NCBI RefSeq assembly: GCF_004363805.1
Contig: NZ_SNZP01000013.1
Location: forward strand, 1 to 64,000
Direction of reading: 5' to 3'
Length of the DNA stretch: 64,000 nt
Origin: Paludibacterium purpuratum
Lineage (GTDB): Bacteria > Pseudomonadota > Gammaproteobacteria > Burkholderiales > Chromobacteriaceae
This document shows, in pieces, positions 27,767 to 36,719 of this stretch. The position numbers were made by a program, and so were the translations under genes. Below the pieces are notes generated by a model, which searched no databases, was not told the DNA's origin, and saw only the letters and a program-made list of their open reading frames with translations. Positions within the stretch are counted from its first letter, which is position 1; the number at the start of each line of letters is the position of its first letter.

Positions 27767-28990
27767 ATGCAGCCAGTCAAAAAATCTCAGAAACTCGCCA
27801 ATGTCTGCTACGACATCCGCGGGCCGGTGCTTGAATATGCTAAGCGGATGGAAGATGAGGGCCACCGCATTCTCAAGCTGAATATCGGCAACCCCGCACC
27901 GTTTGGCTTTTTCGCGCCGGACGAAATCATCGAAGACGTCATCGCCAACCTGCAGGACGCATCGGGCTATTCCGATTCGCGCGGCTTGTTCGCCGCTCGT
28001 AAAGCCATCATGCATTATGCGCAGGAAAAGCAATTACCCAATGTCGGCATGGAGAACATCTATATCGGCAATGGCGTATCCGAACTGATCGTCATGGCCA
28101 TGCAGGGCTTGCTCGACGTCGGCGATGAAGTGCTGGTGCCGGCGCCGGACTATCCGCTGTGGACGGCGGCGGTCAGTTTGGCCGGCGGGCGCGCGGTGCA
28201 CTACGTGTGCGACGAAGCGGCCGGCTGGTTTCCCGACATCGAGGACATGCGCGGCAAGATTACGCCCAACACCCGCGCCATCGTGGTCATCAATCCGAAC
28301 AACCCCACCGGTGCGGTCTATCCGCCGGCATTGTTGGCGCAGATCGTCGAACTGGCGCGTCAGCATCAACTGATCATCTACGCCGACGAAATTTACGACA
28401 AGGTGTTGTACGACCAGGCATCGCATACTTCGATCGCTTCACTGGCGCCCGATGTGCTGTGCATCACCATGAACGGTTTGTCCAAGAACTACCGCGCCGC
28501 GGGCTTTCGCGTCGGTTGGATGATCGTTTCGGGCGAGAGGCACCACGCACAGGACTATATCGAAGGCCTGAACATGCTGGCTTCAATGCGGCTGTGTTCG
28601 AACGTGCAGGGGCAATATGCGATTCAGACCGCACTCGGCGGCTACCAGAGTATCGACGACCTGGTGCTGCCCACGGGGCGGCTTGGTCGGCAGCGCGATC
28701 TGGCCTGGGAACGGCTGACGGCGATTCCCGGTGTGAGCTGCGTCAAGCCGCAGGGTGCGCTGTACCTGTTTCCGCGCCTGGACCCCAAGATGTATCCGAT
28801 TGCGGACGACCAGCAGTTCATCCTGGAGTTACTGCGCCAGGAACAGGTGCTGCTGGTGCAAGGTACCGGTTTCAACTGGGTCAACCCGGATCATTTCCGC
28901 GTGGTGTTCCTGCCGAATACCGACGATTTGAACGAAGCCATGGATCGCATCGAGCGCTTCCTGGATGGCTATCGTCAGCGCCACGCCTAA
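27767..28990 (+). CDS. alaA: Glutamate--pyruvate aminotransferase (alanine-forming)
   Basis: 407 residues. It follows E. coli AlaA (YfbQ) almost throughout from memory: 'KLANVCYDIRGPVLEYAKRM', 'ILKLNIGNPAPFGF', 'YIGNGVSELIVMAMQGLL', 'VLVPAPDYPLWTAAVSL', and the PLP lysine in 'NGLSKNYRAAGFRVGWM' near residue 245. It makes alanine from pyruvate and glutamate. It stands before hom and thrC in the same direction (36-base gap to hom), which suggests a shared amino-acid transcript. Earlier annotations often call this gene an aspartate aminotransferase. Confidence 0.92.
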   Translation: MQPVKKSQKLANVCYDIRGPVLEYAKRMEDEGHRILKLNIGNPAPFGFFAPDEIIEDVIANLQDASGYSDSRGLFAARKAIMHYAQEKQLPNVGMENIYIGNGVSELIVMAMQGLLDVGDEVLVPAPDYPLWTAAVSLAGGRAVHYVCDEAAGWFPDIEDMRGKITPNTRAIVVINPNNPTGAVYPPALLAQIVELARQHQLIIYADEIYDKVLYDQASHTSIASLAPDVLCITMNGLSKNYRAAGFRVGWMIVSGERHHAQDYIEGLNMLASMRLCSNVQGQYAIQTALGGYQSIDDLVLPTGRLGRQRDLAWERLTAIPGVSCVKPQGALYLFPRLDPKMYPIADDQQFILELLRQEQVLLVQGTGFNWVNPDHFRVVFLPNTDDLNEAMDRIERFLDGYRQRHA

Positions 28991-29026
28991 CTACTCATAA
29001 TTAAAAATGACCAGGAGATCTAAGCT

Positions 29027-30337
29027 ATGAAGCCAATCAATATCGGCCTGATGGGGGTCGGTACGGTGGGCGGCGGCACCGCCACCGTGTTGAAACGCAA
29101 TGCGGAAGAGATCAGCCGTCGCGCCGGTCGACGCATCCGTCTGTTCATGGCGGCCAATCGCGATACCGAGCGCGCGCGCGAGCACGTCGGCCCCGAGGTG
29201 ATCGTGGTCGACGATGCCTTCCAGATCGTCAACCACCCCGAGGTCGACATCGTCGTCGAGCTGATCGGCGGCACCACCATTGCCCGCGACCTGGTGTTCA
29301 AGGCGATCGAAAACGGCAAGCATGTGGTGACGGCCAATAAGAAGTTGATCGCCGAGTTCGGCAACGAAATCTTCGCCCGCGCCCAGGAAAAGGGCGTGAT
29401 CGTGGCCTTCGAAGCCGCAGTGGCCGGCGGCGTGCCGATTATCAAGGCATTGCGCGAAAGCTTGGCGGCCAACCGCATCGAATGGATCGCCGGCATCATC
29501 AACGGTACCGCCAACTATATCCTGACCGAGATGCGCGAAAAGGGCGCGAGCTTTGCCGACGCGCTGGCCGACGCGCAGCGCCTGGGTTATGCCGAGGCCG
29601 ATCCCACCTTCGACGTCGAGGGGCACGACGCCGGCCACAAGCTGACCATCATGGCGTCGATCGCCTTCGGTATCCCGATGCAGTTCAGCAAGTGCTACCT
29701 GGAAGGGATCAGCCAGCTGTCGTCCAAGGACATCAGCTACGCCGAAGAATTGGGTTATCGCGTCAAGCTGTTGGGCCTGACGCGCCGTACCGACGACGGC
29801 ATCGAGTTGCGCGTGCATCCGACGCTGATTCCGGAAGGGCGGTTGATCGCCAACGTCAACGGCGTCAAGAACGCGGTGTTGGTCAACTGCGACGCGGCCG
29901 GACCGACACTGTATTACGGCGCCGGCGCCGGCGCGTTGCCGACCGCCTCGGCGGTGGTGGCCGACATCGTGGACGTGACGCGCCTGCTGGCCGCCGACCC
30001 CGAGCATCATGTCCCGTTGATGGCTTTCCAGCCGGATCAGTTGCGCGATCTGCCGATCCTGCCGATCGACCAAGTGGTCAGCTCCTACTATCTGCGTATT
30101 CAAGCCATCGACCGTGCCGGTGTGCTGGCCAATATCACCCGCATCTTGGCGGAGGATGCGATATCCATCGAGGCGGTGATCCAGAAGGGGTCGATCCACG
30201 ATGGCGCGGCCGAGGTGGTGATTCTGACGCACCGGGTCAAGGAAATGGACGTCAACCATGCCATCGAGGCCATCGAGGCTCTCGATAGCGTCGCCGGACC
30301 GGTCGTGCGGCTGCGCATGGAAGAACTCAACGCCTAA
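29027..30337 (+). CDS. hom: Homoserine dehydrogenase
   Basis: 436 residues. It reduces aspartate semialdehyde to homoserine. The N-terminal NAD(P) fold has 'GLMGVGTVGGGTATVL', and the catalytic region has 'VTANKKLIAEFG' near 103, 'EAAVAGGVPIIKALRE' near 130, 'GIINGTANYILTEM' near 158 and the catalytic lysine region 'DVEGHDAGHKLTIMAS' near 200. An ACT domain occupies the C-terminus (about 350-430: 'YLRIQAIDRAGVLANITRIL'), which gives threonine feedback control in the monofunctional class. A good GGAG site precedes the ATG. thrC follows after 12 bases. Confidence 0.96.
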   Translation: MKPINIGLMGVGTVGGGTATVLKRNAEEISRRAGRRIRLFMAANRDTERAREHVGPEVIVVDDAFQIVNHPEVDIVVELIGGTTIARDLVFKAIENGKHVVTANKKLIAEFGNEIFARAQEKGVIVAFEAAVAGGVPIIKALRESLAANRIEWIAGIINGTANYILTEMREKGASFADALADAQRLGYAEADPTFDVEGHDAGHKLTIMASIAFGIPMQFSKCYLEGISQLSSKDISYAEELGYRVKLLGLTRRTDDGIELRVHPTLIPEGRLIANVNGVKNAVLVNCDAAGPTLYYGAGAGALPTASAVVADIVDVTRLLAADPEHHVPLMAFQPDQLRDLPILPIDQVVSSYYLRIQAIDRAGVLANITRILAEDAISIEAVIQKGSIHDGAAEVVILTHRVKEMDVNHAIEAIEALDSVAGPVVRLRMEELNA

Positions 30338-30349
30338 GGAGAGTGCGCG

Positions 30350-31771
30350 ATGGACTATATCAGTACGCGCGGCGGCATGAGCCCGCAGCGCTTCTGCGAC
30401 ATCCTGCTGATGGGGTTGGCGCCGGACGGCGGCCTAGTGATGCCGACCCACTATCCGCGCGTCGACCGAGATCAACTGGCGGCCTGGCGCGGGCTATCCT
30501 ATCCGGCACTGGCGTTCGAGATCGTGCGCTTGTTTGCCGACGATATTCCGGCTGACGAGCTGCGCGACATCGTCGAGCGAACCTATCGAGCCGAGGTGTT
30601 CGGCTCGGCAGAGATCGCGCCGCTGACCAGGCTCGAAGATGGATTGTTCGTCGAACAGTTGTCCAACGGGCCGACCCTGGCCTTCAAGGACATGGCGATG
30701 CAGTTGCTTGGCCATTTGTTCGAATATGTGTTGGTCAAGCGCGGACAGCAGCTCAATATTCTCGGCGCCACCTCCGGCGATACCGGCAGCGCGGCGGAGC
30801 ATGCCATGCGCGGCCGTGCCAATATCCGCGTATTCATGTTGTCGCCGCACGGCAAGATGAGCGCCTTTCAGCGCGCGCAGATGTTTTCCTTGCCGGACGA
30901 AAATATCCACAATCTGGCGATCGAGGGCATGTTCGACGACTGTCAGGACATCGTCAAGGCGGTGTCGAGCGACGCCGAGTTCAAGGCCAAACACGCCATC
31001 GGCACCGTCAATTCGATCAACTGGGCGCGGGTGGTCGCCCAGGTGGTGTATTACTTCCACGGTTATTTCGCCGCGAGCGACAGCAACGATCAGAAGGTCA
31101 GCTTTTGCGTGCCGTCGGGCAATTTCGGCAATGTCTGCGCCGGCCATATTGCGCGCCAGATGGGCTTGCCGATCGATCGGTTGATCGTGGCGACCAACGA
31201 GAACGACGTGCTGGACGAATTCTTCCGCACCGGCCGTTACCGTCCGCGCACAGGCGCCGAGACCCGCGTTACCTCCAGCCCGTCGATGGATATCTCCAAG
31301 GCGTCCAACTTCGAACGTTTTATTTTCGACCTGGTCGGGCGCAACCCGGTGGCGCTGTCCGAGCTGTGGCGAGGCGTGGATAAGGGGACGGGCTTCGATT
31401 TGAGCGCGCTGGAAGGCGACATGATGTTCGCCGAGGTATCGCGCCGCTATGGCTTTGTCTCCGGCCGCAGTACCCATGCCGACCGTTTGGCCACCATCCG
31501 TCAAGTGGCGGCGGAAACGCCAGCGCGGGTGCTCGATCCGCATACCGCCGACGGCGTCAAGGTGGCGCGCGAACTGCGTCGTCCGAGCGAGATCGTGGTG
31601 TGCCTGGAGACCGCACTGCCGGCCAAATTCGCCGAAACGCTACGCGAGGCGTTGGCGCAGGATCCGCCGCGCCCCGCCGGTTTCGAGGGCTTGGAGGATC
31701 TGCCGCAACGCTTCACCGTATTGCCGGCCGACGTGTCGGCGGTCAAGCAGGTGATCGAAGCCCATACCTAA
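30350..31771 (+). CDS. thrC: Threonine synthase
   Basis: 473 residues. It converts O-phosphohomoserine to threonine with PLP. The start 'MDYISTRGGMSPQRFCDILLMGLAPDGGL' and the PLP site 'NGPTLAFKDMAMQLLG' (Lys near 114) mark the longer (class I, enterobacterial/fungal-like) form. Later motifs are 'LGATSGDTGSAAEHA' and 'CVPSGNFGNVCAGHIARQMG'. It lies 12 bases after hom, so hom-thrC form an operon. thrB is not adjacent. Confidence 0.95.
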   Translation: MDYISTRGGMSPQRFCDILLMGLAPDGGLVMPTHYPRVDRDQLAAWRGLSYPALAFEIVRLFADDIPADELRDIVERTYRAEVFGSAEIAPLTRLEDGLFVEQLSNGPTLAFKDMAMQLLGHLFEYVLVKRGQQLNILGATSGDTGSAAEHAMRGRANIRVFMLSPHGKMSAFQRAQMFSLPDENIHNLAIEGMFDDCQDIVKAVSSDAEFKAKHAIGTVNSINWARVVAQVVYYFHGYFAASDSNDQKVSFCVPSGNFGNVCAGHIARQMGLPIDRLIVATNENDVLDEFFRTGRYRPRTGAETRVTSSPSMDISKASNFERFIFDLVGRNPVALSELWRGVDKGTGFDLSALEGDMMFAEVSRRYGFVSGRSTHADRLATIRQVAAETPARVLDPHTADGVKVARELRRPSEIVVCLETALPAKFAETLREALAQDPPRPAGFEGLEDLPQRFTVLPADVSAVKQVIEAHT

Positions 31772-31774
31772 ACG

Positions 31775-31801
31775 CGTCGACGGGCGGATCGCCCGTCGAC
31801 G
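31775..31801. terminator. Perfect palindrome between thrC and ntrC
   Basis: CGTCGACGGGCG (31775-31786) pairs with CGCCCGTCGACG (31790-31801), loop GAT: a perfect 12-bp stem between two convergent genes. There is no T run on either side, so it acts as a hairpin end rather than a classic intrinsic terminator. Confidence 0.55.
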
Positions 31802-31805
31802 TCCG

Positions 31806-33215
31806 CTACAACCCGAGTTCCTGAATCTTGCGCGTCAGCGTATTACGGCCCCAGCCCAAAGCTTGCGCCGCTTCGATTTTCCGCCCGGCGGTATGCGCCA
31901 AGCTTGTCAGAATGCAGCAGGTTTCGAAGCGGTGCAGCAAGTCGTCGATGATGCCGGTTTCTCCCGCCGCCAGCCGGCGGTCGATTTCCGCCGCCAGTCC
32001 CTTGATCCAGTCGGACTCTGCGGCCGGCTGCCCGAATGCCGGCGCATCCGGTGCCAGGGAGAGGGGTTGGGCCTTCAGTTCCGGCGGTAGGTCGGAGACT
32101 TCCACCATCTGTCCCGGCGCCATCACCGTGATCCATTGGCACAGGTTTTCCAGTTGGCGTACGTTGCCGGGAAATTGGTAGTCGACGATGCATTGCATGG
32201 CGGCCGGACTGAGCCGCTTGGGTTCGACGCCGAGGTTGGCCGCGCTTTTGCCGAGGAAGTGCTGAGTGAGCAGCGGGATATCCTCGCTACGCTCGCGTAG
32301 CGGCGGCAGGCGCAGGCGGATGACATTGAGCCGGTGGTACAAGTCTTCGCGGAACTGCCCGGTGCGTACTCGCTCTTCCAGGTTTTGGTGTGTCGCGGCG
32401 ATGACGCGCACGTTGGCCTTGATCGGGGTATGGCCGCCGACGCGGTAAAAGTGCCCGTCGGACAGTACACGCAACAGCCGGGTCTGCAGCTCGGTCGGCA
32501 TATCGCCGATTTCGTCCAGAAACAGCGTACCGCCCTCGGCCTCTTCGAAGCGGCCGCGCCGCGTTGCTTGGGCGCCGGTGAAGGCGCCTTTTTCGTGGCC
32601 GAACAGCTCGCTTTCCAGCAGATCCTTAGGGATCGCGGCGGTGTTGAGCGCGATGAACGGCCGACCGGCGCGTACCGAGTGCTGGTGTAGCGCCTCGGCC
32701 ACGCGTTCCTTGCCTGTGCCGGATTCGCCGGTGATCAGCACGGTGACGGTGGATTGCGACAGACGGCCGATGGCGCGGAAGACGTCCTGCATGGCGGGCG
32801 CCTGACCCAGCAATACCGGCAGGGCGACTTGCGGCGCCGGGCTATTGTCGTGCTGGCCGGCCTCGGCCAGCGCGCGCTCGATCAGCTCCACCGCCTGGTC
32901 GATGTCGAAAGGCTTGGGCAGGTATTCGAACGCGCCGCCCTGGAAGGCCGAGACCGCGGAGTCGAGGTCGGCATGGGCCGTCATGATGATGACCGGTAAT
33001 TGCGGATGCCGCTCCTTGACGCTCGCCAGAAACTTCAGGCCGTTGGTGCCCGGCATGCGAATATCGGAAATGATGACCCGCGGCTGCTCGTCTTCCAGTA
33101 AGTTGAGTGCGTCGTCGGCGCTGGCGAAGCTGCGGTAGTCGATGGCGCTACGCGCGAGCGCCTTCTCCAGTACCCAACGGATGGCCTTGTCGTCATCGAT
33201 GATCCAGACCGGCAT
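31806..33215 (-). CDS. ntrC: Nitrogen regulation response regulator NtrC
   Basis: 469 residues. A receiver domain (1-120; phosphoacceptor Asp51 in 'VIISDIRMPGTNGL') is followed by an AAA+ sigma-54 activator domain (about 140-380) with Walker A 'GESGTGKERVA' and the sigma-54 contact loop GAFTGA ('HEKGAFTGAQATRRG'), and a Fis-type HTH at the end ('AQALGWGRNTLTRKIQELGL'). Phosphorylated by GlnL, it activates glnA and other nitrogen genes. It is three bases downstream of glnL. Fits the length of E. coli NtrC (469). Confidence 0.97.
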   Translation of the reverse strand: MPVWIIDDDKAIRWVLEKALARSAIDYRSFASADDALNLLEDEQPRVIISDIRMPGTNGLKFLASVKERHPQLPVIIMTAHADLDSAVSAFQGGAFEYLPKPFDIDQAVELIERALAEAGQHDNSPAPQVALPVLLGQAPAMQDVFRAIGRLSQSTVTVLITGESGTGKERVAEALHQHSVRAGRPFIALNTAAIPKDLLESELFGHEKGAFTGAQATRRGRFEEAEGGTLFLDEIGDMPTELQTRLLRVLSDGHFYRVGGHTPIKANVRVIAATHQNLEERVRTGQFREDLYHRLNVIRLRLPPLRERSEDIPLLTQHFLGKSAANLGVEPKRLSPAAMQCIVDYQFPGNVRQLENLCQWITVMAPGQMVEVSDLPPELKAQPLSLAPDAPAFGQPAAESDWIKGLAAEIDRRLAAGETGIIDDLLHRFETCCILTSLAHTAGRKIEAAQALGWGRNTLTRKIQELGL

Positions 33216-33218
33216 CGT

Positions 33219-34322
33219 TTATTCTCCTTGCGCGCCAGGTGCGGTGGCGTGTGATTGTTCTTGTATGAACGGCAGCATGACGGTGAAGCAGGTCTGCCCA
33301 GGCTGCGAGTCGAACTCGATGCTGCCGCCGTGTTGATGGACGTAGGCTTGGGCCAGCGTCAGACCCAGGCCGGTGCCTTCGGCCCGTCCGGTGACCAGCG
33401 GGTAGAACAGATGGTCGCGGATGTCGTCCGGAATGCCGGGGCCGTTGTCGATGATCTGCAATTTCAATGCCAGGTTGTGGCGTTTACGCGCCAGCGTCGT
33501 CTGGCGAGCCACCCGGGTGCGCAAAATCACCTGTCCCTTGCCTTTCATGGCTTGGATGGCATTTTTCACGATGTTCAGTACCACCTGGATCAATTGTTCC
33601 TTGTCGGCGAACAGCATCGGCAGGCTGACGTCGTAGTCGCGTTGAATGATCAGGTCTTGCGGGTACTCCGCCAGCGCGATGCTGCGCACGCGCTCCAGTA
33701 CTTCGTGGATGTTGACTTCGCCGACCACATGGCGCCGATGCGGCGCCAGCATGCGATCGACCAGGGACTGCAGCCGCAGCGCCTCTTGCTTGATGACTTC
33801 GGTGTATTCCTTGAGCTCGGGGCGATCCTGCAGTTCGTGCTCCAGCAATTGCGCGGCGCCGCGGATGCCGCCAAGCGGATTCTTGATTTCGTGCGCCAGG
33901 TTACGGATCAATTCGCGGTTGGCCTGATGTTGCAGTAGCCGTCGTTCTTCGTTGACGATGCGCAGCTGCTGGTCGAGCGAGCGCAATTCGATCAGCGCCT
34001 GGCTCGCGACGGCATCGATCGGTGTGACCGATAGGGCGACGTGCAAGGGCTGGGCGGTTTGCGCGGTGACCAGTGCTAAATCGTGTTCGATGTAGCTGGC
34101 GTTGTGGGCGAAGGCGGTGGCCAGTGCCTGCTGCAACGCTTCGTTCGGCAGGAACAAGTCTGTCAGCCTGTGGCGCAGTAGTTCGCGCAGACCTTGCCCC
34201 AGCAGGCTTTCGCTTGCCGGATTGGCATAGACCAGTTCGCCGTTCTGGCAGACGATCAGAACCGGCGTATCGAGCAGTTCGAGCCCGGCGAAGCCGGGGT
34301 GCGTCAGGTCAGTTCCGGTCAT
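33219..34322 (-). CDS. glnL: Nitrogen regulation histidine kinase NtrB (GlnL)
   Basis: 367 residues. An N-terminal PAS domain (about 12-110, 'DTPVLIVCQNGELVYANPASESLLG') is followed by the dimerisation domain with the phosphorylated His144 in 'NLAHEIKNPLGGIRGAAQLL', and a HATPase domain with 'QVVLNIVKNAIQAM' (N box) near 243, 'DNGPGIPDDI' (G1) and 'GTGLGLTLAQAYVHQHGG' (G2). No membrane segment is present, as expected for a cytoplasmic sensor controlled by PII. A NtrC-type binding site lies 57-73 bases upstream. Confidence 0.95.
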   Translation of the reverse strand: MTGTDLTHPGFAGLELLDTPVLIVCQNGELVYANPASESLLGQGLRELLRHRLTDLFLPNEALQQALATAFAHNASYIEHDLALVTAQTAQPLHVALSVTPIDAVASQALIELRSLDQQLRIVNEERRLLQHQANRELIRNLAHEIKNPLGGIRGAAQLLEHELQDRPELKEYTEVIKQEALRLQSLVDRMLAPHRRHVVGEVNIHEVLERVRSIALAEYPQDLIIQRDYDVSLPMLFADKEQLIQVVLNIVKNAIQAMKGKGQVILRTRVARQTTLARKRHNLALKLQIIDNGPGIPDDIRDHLFYPLVTGRAEGTGLGLTLAQAYVHQHGGSIEFDSQPGQTCFTVMLPFIQEQSHATAPGAQGE

Positions 34323-34378
34323 GGCGTAAGGTTTTCTCTGGTAGCAGACGCGGGGCGCGGCGCCACATGCCTGTAGTA

Positions 34379-34395
34379 TGCACTATTTTGGTGCA
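34379..34395. promoter_or_regulatory. NtrC-type binding site in the glnA-glnL gap
   Basis: TGCAC-N7-GTGCA, a perfect dyad of the NtrC enhancer type, lies between the glnA terminator and glnL. In E. coli a site in the same place represses the glnL promoter; a similar autoregulation is inferred here. Confidence 0.7.
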
Positions 34396-34415
34396 TCGCT
34401 TCTCGACCGTGCCGG

Positions 34416-34450
34416 AAAAAAACCCGCCTCCCTGACGGGAGAGCGGGTTT
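34416..34450 (-). terminator. glnA terminator
   Basis: On the minus strand AAACCCGC and CTCCC pair with GGGAG and GCGGGTTT (34420-34432 with 34437-34450, one bulged base), followed by a run of T. It lies 39 bases after the glnA stop and would allow only part of the transcripts to reach glnL-ntrC. Confidence 0.85.
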
Positions 34451-34488
34451 GTCGGGACGACCGCCCCCCGGCGCTGCGATGCGCCGTT

Positions 34489-35907
34489 TTACAGGCTGTA
34501 GTACATGGAGAACTCAACCGGGTGCGTGGTCATGCGCGTCAGGTTGACTTCTTGCATCTTCAGCTCGATGTAGGCATCGATCCACTCGTTGCTGAACACG
34601 CCGCCGCGGGTGAGGAACTCGCGGTCGCGGTCGAGCGCGTCGAGCGCTTCGTCCAGCGAGGCGCAGACGGTCGGGATCAACTTGTCTTCTTCCGGCGGCA
34701 GGTCGTACAGGTTCTTGTCGGCAGGATCGCCCGGGTGGATCTTGTTCTGGATACCGTCCAGGCCAGCCATCAAGAGTGCCGAGAACAACAGGTACGGGTT
34801 GGCCAGCGGATCCGGGAAGCGCGCTTCGATACGGCGTGCCTTGGGGCTTGCCACGTGCGGGATGCGGATCGAGGCCGAACGGTTCTTGGCCGAGTAGGCC
34901 AGTTTCACCGGCGCTTCGTAGTGCGGCACCAGGCGCTTATAGGAGTTGGTGCCCGGGTTGGCGATGGCGTTGAGCGCCTTGGCATGCTTGATGATGCCGC
35001 CGATATAGTACAGCGCGATATCGGACAGGCCGGCATAACCGTCGCCGGCGAAGGTGTTCTTGCCGTCTTTCCAAATCGATTGGTGAACGTGCATACCGGA
35101 GCCGTTGTCGCCGACGATCGGCTTGGGCATGAAAGTCGCGGTCTTGCCGTAGCTGTGGGCGACGTTGTGCACCACGTACTTCAAGATCTGGGTCCAGTCG
35201 GCGCGCTGGGTCAGCGTGGAGAAGCGGGTGCCGATTTCGTTTTGGCCGCCGGTGGCCACTTCATGGTGGTGCACTTCGACCGGCACGCCCAGCTCTTCCA
35301 GCAACAGAACCATGGCAGAACGGATGTCTTGCGAGGAATCGACCGGAGGCACCGGGAAGTAGCCGCCCTTGATACCCGGGCGGTGGCCGGTGTTGCCGCC
35401 TTCGAATTTCTGGGCGGAGGCCCAGGCACCTTCTTCGGACTCGATCTTGACGAAGCAGCCGGACATGTCGGCATTCCAGGTGACGGAGTCGAAGATGAAG
35501 AATTCGGGTTCCGGACCGAAGTAGGCGGTGTCGCCGATGCCGGTTGCCTTCAGATAGGCTTCAGCGCGCTTGGCGATGGAGCGCGGGCAGCGGTCGTAGC
35601 CTTTGCCGTCGGCCGGGTCGACCACGTCGCAGGTCATGATGACGGTGGCTTCGTCGAAGAACGGGTCGATCTTGGCGGTGGTCGGATCGGCCATCAGCAG
35701 CATGTCGGAAGCTTGAATGCCCTTCCAGCCGGCGATCGAGGAGCCATCGAAAGCGTGGCCGTGTTCGAACCAGGCATCGCCATCTTCGGTGAGCACATGC
35801 GCCGGGATGGTTACGTGTTGCTCCTTGCCGCGGGTGTCGGTAAAGCGCAGGTCAACGAACTTGACGTCGTTTTCCTGAATCAATTTCACTACGTCTGCAA
35901 CCGCCAT
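34489..35907 (-). CDS. glnA: Glutamine synthetase, type I
   Basis: 472 residues. It makes glutamine from glutamate, ammonia and ATP. Seen: the beta-grasp start ('[31 protein letters not shown]'), '[17 protein letters not shown]' near 55, the ATP-site '[19 protein letters not shown]' near 210, '[21 protein letters not shown]' near 262 and the adenylylation site Tyr in 'NLYDLPPEE' near 398, which marks the GSI-beta class controlled by GlnE. A sigma-54 promoter and a distal NtrC site stand upstream. With glnL and ntrC it forms the enterobacterial-type glnA-ntrB-ntrC locus. Confidence 0.97.
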   Translation of the reverse strand: MAVADVVKLIQENDVKFVDLRFTDTRGKEQHVTIPAHVLTEDGDAWFEHGHAFDGSSIAGWKGIQASDMLLMADPTTAKIDPFFDEATVIMTCDVVDPADGKGYDRCPRSIAKRAEAYLKATGIGDTAYFGPEPEFFIFDSVTWNADMSGCFVKIESEEGAWASAQKFEGGNTGHRPGIKGGYFPVPPVDSSQDIRSAMVLLLEELGVPVEVHHHEVATGGQNEIGTRFSTLTQRADWTQILKYVVHNVAHSYGKTATFMPKPIVGDNGSGMHVHQSIWKDGKNTFAGDGYAGLSDIALYYIGGIIKHAKALNAIANPGTNSYKRLVPHYEAPVKLAYSAKNRSASIRIPHVASPKARRIEARFPDPLANPYLLFSALLMAGLDGIQNKIHPGDPADKNLYDLPPEEDKLIPTVCASLDEALDALDRDREFLTRGGVFSNEWIDAYIELKMQEVNLTRMTTHPVEFSMYYSL

Positions 35908-35972
35908 GTTGATCTCCTAAATGGGCTACGTGCTTCAAAGTGATGCTTTTAGATAGTGGGTGACGTTTCCAT

Positions 35973-35988
35973 AGCATGAAGCGTGCCA
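35973..35988 (-). promoter_or_regulatory. Sigma-54 promoter of glnA
   Basis: Read on the minus strand the sequence is TGGCACG-CTTC-ATGCT, against the -24/-12 consensus TGGCACG-N4-TTGCW: one mismatch, with the invariant GG and GC retained at the right distance. It lies about 65 bases before the glnA start. Confidence 0.8.
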
Positions 35989-36082
35989 CCCTTTCCCAAG
36001 GCGATGAAACCATGTCTTGGCCGCTACTTAGCCGGTTGTCATGGGGCTTGTCCGACCCATTTTAGTGCTGGCATGCTGCAAA

Positions 36083-36099
36083 TGCACCAAAATGATGCG
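36083..36099. promoter_or_regulatory. NtrC enhancer site upstream of glnA
   Basis: TGCACCAAAATGATGCG fits TGCAC-N7-GTGCA with two mismatches in the right half. It is about 100-120 bases upstream of the sigma-54 promoter, the usual enhancer distance. Confidence 0.6.
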
Positions 36100-36192
36100 T
36101 CGGCGTGCCCGGAAATGAACGCGTTGCCATGTCGCCCAACGCGCATGATAATTGCTGTGTCATATTTTGTGCGGTTTAGCGAGGAGGAAGTC

Positions 36193-36645
36193 ATGGATCA
36201 GGTGCAGACCATTTTGCAACAAGCGGCCGAGCGCGGCGCGGCGCTCGGTGTGCCCTATCAGGGTTCACTGCTGCCGCAAGAGGCGCACGATCTCATGCAG
36301 CTGCTGCCCTCGGCGGTGCTGGTGGATGTGCGTTGCGCCGCGGAATGGCAGTTTGTCGGCATGGTGCCGAATGCGCTGTGCATCGAGTGGCGCAGCTTCC
36401 CGGGTATGCAGCCGAATGCGCAGTTCCTGCCGGCTTTGCAAAAGCAGGTATCGCAAGACGACACGCTGATGTTGATGTGCCGCTCCGGCGTGCGTTCCGA
36501 CGAGGCGGCGCGCGCCGCCCTCGCGGCGGGCTACCGTGCGGTCTACAACGTGCTGGAGGGGTTCGAGGGCGATAAGGACGGTATGAGTCAGCGCGGCCAC
36601 ATCAATGGTTGGAAAATGCACGGTTTGCCCTGGGTACAGGGCTGA
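36193..36645 (+). CDS. Rhodanese-domain protein
   Basis: 150 residues. One rhodanese (sulfurtransferase) domain: 'AVLVDVRCAAEWQFVGMVPNALCIEW' near 45 and the active-site loop CRSGVRS near 103 with the catalytic cysteine, followed by 'YRAVYNVLEGFEGDKD'. It probably carries a persulfide on that cysteine; the acceptor is unknown. A strong GAGGAGGAAG ribosome site precedes the ATG at 36193; the frame is open far upstream, but that part is the glnA control region. It diverges from glnA. Confidence 0.88.
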   Translation: MDQVQTILQQAAERGAALGVPYQGSLLPQEAHDLMQLLPSAVLVDVRCAAEWQFVGMVPNALCIEWRSFPGMQPNAQFLPALQKQVSQDDTLMLMCRSGVRSDEAARAALAAGYRAVYNVLEGFEGDKDGMSQRGHINGWKMHGLPWVQG

Positions 36646-36719
36646 CTCTATTGATGTTGGCCGCTTATCAAGGCTAAAGTAGCAGACCTGGCAGGAACCG
36701 GATTTTCAGAAAGCAAATC

